Assembly: GCA_044378425.1 (NCBI GenBank)
Contig: JBILXN010000077.1
Coordinates: forward strand, 1-10,586
DNA length: 10,586 bases
Direction: 5' to 3'
Source: UBA6136 sp044378425
GTDB lineage: Bacteria > Pseudomonadota > Gammaproteobacteria > Methylococcales > Methylococcaceae
The position numbers and the translations under genes were made by a program. The notes beneath the pieces were generated by a model. The model was not told where the DNA came from. It saw only the letters and a program-made list of their open reading frames with translations, and did not search any database. Below, piece after piece: positions 7,861 to 10,586 of the stretch; within the stretch, counting starts at the first letter, position 1, and the number at the start of each line of letters is the position of its first letter.

Positions 7861-8823
7861 CTAGAAATTTTTCTGCAGATCCATGCCAGCATAAAGACTG
7901 GCGACCTGCTCGGCGTAACCGTTAAACATCTGAGTAGGCCGTTTGAGAAAATCGCCTATACGGCGCTCTTTGGCCTGTGACCACCGAGGATGATCGACTT
8001 CGGGATTGACGTTGGAGTAGAAGCCGTACTCGTTGGGCCCAGCTTTCATCCAGCTAGTGGCTGGTGGCGTTTCTATCAGGCGTATGCGAACTATGGACTT
8101 GGCGCTCTTAAAGCCATATTTCCAAGGCACCACTACTCGGACCGGGGCACCGTTCTGATTCGGCAAAACCTTGCCATACAAGCCGACCGCCAGCATCGTC
8201 AGGGGATGCATGGCTTCATCAACCCTCAAGCCCTCTGTGTAGGGCCAGTCCAGAACTGGACTGCGCACACCCGGCATTTGGGCGGCATCATTCAGTGTGG
8301 TGAACTCAACAAATTTGGCATTGCCCCGAGGCTCGACTTTCCTGATCAACTCCGCTAACGAAAACCCTACCCACGGAATAACCATAGACCAAGCCTCGAC
8401 GCAGCGCAGACGGTACACGCGCTCTTCCAATGGCGCGAGTTTGAGGATTTCATCAATATCAAACGTTTTGGGTCTGTTCACTTCACCTTCGACCGTGATC
8501 GTCCAGGGACGGGTATTCAGTGTATGAGCGTTTTTAGCCGGGTCGGACTTGTCCGTCCCAAACTCGTAAAAATTGTTGTACTGCGTTACGTCATCAAAAG
8601 GCGTTCTGGCTTCGGAGGTGCTGAATGAACTGTTTTTAACCGGGCCAAGAGCCATACCAGGCGGTGCGCCTTCAACCAGAGAGTATGCAGGACGGCTAAA
8701 GAATGTCGAGGCCAAAATAGCGGAACCGGAGAGTTTCAAGAAATCACGCCTATCGACATAATGGGATGGCTCGGTAATCTCGGAGGCTTTGGGTTCTGAG
8801 TACTTATTCGTCCTGATCAGCAT
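7861..8823 (-). CDS. msrP: MsrP, periplasmic molybdopterin-dependent methionine sulfoxide reductase catalytic subunit
   Basis: This 320-residue protein matches the MsrP (YedY) branch of the sulfite-oxidase family. It reduces methionine sulfoxide in oxidised periplasmic proteins. A twin-arginine signal is present at 25-30 (RRDFLK), followed by a hydrophobic stretch (about 31-43), so it is exported folded with its molybdenum cofactor. Cys141, in YRLRCVEAWSMVIPW, is the expected molybdenum ligand. The downstream core (LDWPYTEGLRVDEAMHPLTM, about 191-210; PWKYGFKSAKSI, about 233-244) is typical. Length and N-terminal extension (MLIRTN...SEIT) are normal for the family, which supports the ATG despite only a weak GTGAGAA Shine-Dalgarno match. 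MsrQ, its electron donor, follows after 12 bases; a cation antiporter gene lies upstream on the same strand. Confidence 0.96.
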   Translation of the reverse strand: MLIRTNKYSEPKASEITEPSHYVDRRDFLKLSGSAILASTFFSRPAYSLVEGAPPGMALGPVKNSSFSTSEARTPFDDVTQYNNFYEFGTDKSDPAKNAHTLNTRPWTITVEGEVNRPKTFDIDEILKLAPLEERVYRLRCVEAWSMVIPWVGFSLAELIRKVEPRGNAKFVEFTTLNDAAQMPGVRSPVLDWPYTEGLRVDEAMHPLTMLAVGLYGKVLPNQNGAPVRVVVPWKYGFKSAKSIVRIRLIETPPATSWMKAGPNEYGFYSNVNPEVDHPRWSQAKERRIGDFLKRPTQMFNGYAEQVASLYAGMDLQKNF

Positions 8824-8864
8824 GATTTAGGTTCTCACTGGAGTCTGTTATGAATTGTCAGTTA

Positions 8865-8880
8865 CATTCTAAGGAGAATG
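8865..8880. promoter_or_regulatory. Perfect inverted repeat CATTCT-N4-AGAATG upstream of msrP
   Basis: A six-base perfect inverted repeat with a four-base centre lies 42-57 bases upstream of the msrP start, between the antiporter stop and msrP. Partly matching flanks (AATTGTCA on one side, TGACGAATT on the other) extend the symmetry imperfectly. It could be an operator for msrPQ or a hairpin at the end of the antiporter message; no T-run follows in the leftward direction. E. coli msrPQ is controlled by the HprRS two-component system through a CATTAC-type inverted repeat; the shared CATT/AATG ends are suggestive but not proof. Confidence 0.4.
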
Positions 8881-8903
8881 ACGAATTGCTTGCCACCTCT
8901 CCA

Positions 8904-9962
8904 TTACGCTGGCAAAGGCGCATAGTAGAACCCGAAACCCAGCATAATATAAATCGCAATCAACTTTGGGCCGGATACCCAACGTACAGTCCCAAGGTTT
9001 AATATATTATTTGCTGCGGCCACGGAAAAAATGATGGCGATAACTTCAAACTTACTAAACAAAAGGTTCATTTCCTGCCCCATGGCTAAACCGAGAAACA
9101 CCAGCAAAGGCGCTACCAACAGAACCATTTGAGTGCTTGAACCCTGAGTAATAGCCAGAGAAATATCCAACTGGTTTTTGCGGGCAAAGCGAACCGCGTT
9201 AATCATTTCGGACGCCATTCCGACCGGTGCCAGCAAAAAGATACCGGCAAACAAGGGCGTAAAGCCGAAGGAGGTAGCCGCAGGACCGATTGAATCCGTC
9301 ATCACTTCACTCATCACTGCCAGCCCTATCATGACCAGAGCCAGTTGGAACAGAGGGTTGATGCCTTTCTTGTGGGTTTTATCGAGCTCGTGGTTAATAG
9401 CAATCGGGAGACGTGGATAGTCGGTATCGGTCACCCTCTCAGTCAATGTAAAAAGAACACTCACTATATAGGTCAGAAAAAGCACAAGCGATATTTCAAG
9501 ACTGATTTCCTCATTGGCATGGGCGCTGTAGTCGAACACCGCCGGAATAATCAAACCAAAGGTTGCCAACAGTAACAATCCACCGTATTGATGGGTTGCC
9601 TTCATATCATAACCCAGTGCCTTTTCTACCCGCAGCCCACCCAATAGAATGGCGAGACCCAGGCCGAGCAGAAGGTTACCGATAATAGCCCCGGTAATGG
9701 ATGCCTTGACCATATCGACCAGACCATGCTTCAGAGCAAAGAATCCAATAATAATATCGGGCACTGTACCCATCGTGGCATTCAGTAACCCGCCTTTGGC
9801 AGAACCCATGGAAGCGGATAACTCCTCCGTGGCGTCCCCCATCAAATTGGCCAGCGGGATGACCGACAGAGCAGAGGCGAAAAAAACCAGTATTGGGCTG
9901 ACCTTCAGCCAGGCTAACCCAATACCTATTGGAACAAAAACAAGCAACCATCTAGAGGTCAT
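8904..9962 (-). CDS. CaCA-superfamily cation/proton antiporter (CAX/ChaA-like, probable Ca2+/H+ antiporter)
   Basis: This 352-residue integral membrane protein has about ten or eleven hydrophobic segments in two related halves, separated by a polar loop (about 174-203), as in Ca2+/H+ antiporters. The inverted-repeat motifs are recognisable: the first half has GGLLNATMGTVPDIIIGFFALK (57-78, ion-binding motif c-1) and the second has APVGMASEMINAVRFARK (245-262, c-2) followed by GSSTQM (274-279). Both depart from the family: the c-1 GNxxE is GTVPD, and the c-2 GNxxE is GMASE. The likely role is cation export driven by the proton gradient, but the ion is uncertain. The chosen ATG (9962) lies 12 bases from an AAGGA (9979-9975); TTG codons at 9968 and 9971 are possible starts, and 9968 has better spacing. 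Parts of the gene are AT-rich (9001-9060 is 35% G+C). It lies upstream of msrPQ on the same strand. Confidence 0.85.
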   Translation of the reverse strand: MTSRWLLVFVPIGIGLAWLKVSPILVFFASALSVIPLANLMGDATEELSASMGSAKGGLLNATMGTVPDIIIGFFALKHGLVDMVKASITGAIIGNLLLGLGLAILLGGLRVEKALGYDMKATHQYGGLLLLATFGLIIPAVFDYSAHANEEISLEISLVLFLTYIVSVLFTLTERVTDTDYPRLPIAINHELDKTHKKGINPLFQLALVMIGLAVMSEVMTDSIGPAATSFGFTPLFAGIFLLAPVGMASEMINAVRFARKNQLDISLAITQGSSTQMVLLVAPLLVFLGLAMGQEMNLLFSKFEVIAIIFSVAAANNILNLGTVRWVSGPKLIAIYIMLGFGFYYAPLPA

Positions 9963-9986
9963 AGTCAACAACTATCCTTGGAGTAT

Positions 9987-10586
9987 TTAATCATCAAAAA
10001 GGCAGGACTGTATCGCTGACCTGATGGAAAGGAACCGCGTTTCCCGCATGATCAATAGGGCCATCAGCAAGCTGCTCTCCGTTGTTCCGATAGGCGGGCG
10101 AAATCGGGGCGCCCGTCACATCTAGCAACCAGGCTACGATCATGAGACTACCACCACCGAAGCCCCCTATCGAAGCATTACAGGCAAAAGCCAGTCCGGT
10201 AGACCGAACCGCCGCCGGCATCCGTTCAACAGTGGCAGCAACGATACCACCCGTGGAAAGCCCCCGAATCATAGCAAATCCAGCCTCACACAAAAGCATA
10301 TGCACCGCATTATGGGGGTAGATTCGCTGAAATAAGGGAATCGCACCGATGACCCGTAAAATGTGCGGTCAGGCTCTCAATCCAGCCATTCCGTCATGAT
10401 GAAACCCACGGCAGAGCCGAGCAGAACCCCCGCAGATGCTCCTGGGGGATGATGGATAGCAGACGGGTAAATCCGTTAGGCAATTACAGGACCGTAAGCA
10501 AATAGGGGGCCACCCAGGGGCCCCATCATTTCCGGGCACCCACCGGGCATAAGCACCGGGCTGACTGCTCCAGCGCCGGAGAAATG
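9987..10586 (-). pseudogene. Decayed major facilitator superfamily transporter (metabolite:H+ symporter-like), continuing past the window
   Basis: Reading leftward from 10586, one frame gives FSGAGAVSPVLM then MGPLGGPLFAYGPVI, like helices 1-2 and the RPLGG loop of the MHS/MFS family, then a stop at 10478-10476. The same frame gives GASAGVLLGSAVGFIMTEWL (helix 5-like) and a stop at 10379-10377. A second frame, from about 10368, gives LRVIGAIPLFQRIYP, then the strongly family-like ERMPAAVRSTGLAFACNASI and GGFGG (about helices 8-11). After ISPAY the frame breaks again at about 10077-10095: the expected C-terminus SSLLMALLIMRETRF continues in another frame from 10076 and stops at 9989-9987. Intact relatives have roughly twice the DNA between these landmarks, so segments between helices 2-5 and 5-8 are deleted. 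Two stops, a C-terminal frameshift and the deletions show a dead gene. Its substrate cannot be told. Confidence 0.82.

Noticed and set aside
9981..10010. Promoter for the antiporter (TAAATA as -10)
   Set aside because: No acceptable -35 hexamer is found at 16-18 bases upstream; the best candidate matches too few consensus bases.
10532..10561. Three CCGGGC copies in 30 bases, possible tandem repeat
   Set aside because: They are irregularly spaced and lie in a glycine/proline-rich stretch of the transporter relic; they are too short to call a repeat element.
1..10586. CRISPR array, tRNA or rRNA gene, insertion sequence, or phage or defence genes
   Set aside because: No regularly spaced repeats, tRNA-like cloverleaf, transposase-like protein, terminal inverted repeats or defence-type domain was seen.

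Overview
The window looks like ordinary chromosomal DNA of an aerobic, quinone-using proteobacterium, most likely a gammaproteobacterium. The evidence is a UbiH/UbiF/VisC-type ubiquinone hydroxylase, a bacterial NADPH-type glutamate synthase (gltBD), a Tat-exported molybdoenzyme with its membrane haem partner (msrPQ), and Shine-Dalgarno sites. This assignment rests on family resemblance only; there is no rRNA or other phylogenetic marker.

Layout, left to right. (1) 1-421, minus strand: the first 140 codons of a ubiquinone-biosynthesis FAD monooxygenase, cut by the window edge. (2) 422-815: a 394-base divergent intergenic region with a good sigma70-type promoter (612-640) reading towards gltB, then an unusually structured leader of about 170 nt with three inverted repeats. 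(3) 816-5447 and 5552-6991, plus strand: gltB and gltD, intact, separated by 104 bases that hold two small hairpins. (4) 6992-7197: a convergent intergenic region with several inverted repeats but no textbook U-tract terminator. (5) 9962-7198, minus strand: a CaCA-family cation/proton antiporter, then msrP, then msrQ, all in the same direction. MsrP and msrQ are 12 bases apart and surely co-transcribed; the antiporter is 80 or so bases upstream of msrP with an inverted repeat between them. (6) 9987-10586, minus strand: the decayed remains of a major-facilitator transporter, with stops, a C-terminal frameshift and at least one large internal deletion, continuing past the window.

How the genes work. 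GltB and GltD form glutamate synthase: glutamine plus 2-oxoglutarate gives two glutamates, with ammonia channelled inside GltB and electrons supplied from NADPH through GltD. MsrP repairs oxidised methionines in periplasmic proteins using electrons that MsrQ takes from the respiratory quinone pool; the ubiquinone hydroxylase at the left edge serves synthesis of that pool, but nothing shows a regulatory link. The antiporter probably exports Ca2+ or another cation, although its first ion-binding motif departs from the family pattern.

I found no evidence of an undescribed multi-gene system. The points most worth a second look are the altered c-1 and c-2 motifs of the antiporter, the structured gltB leader, the inverted repeat ahead of msrP and the transporter relic.
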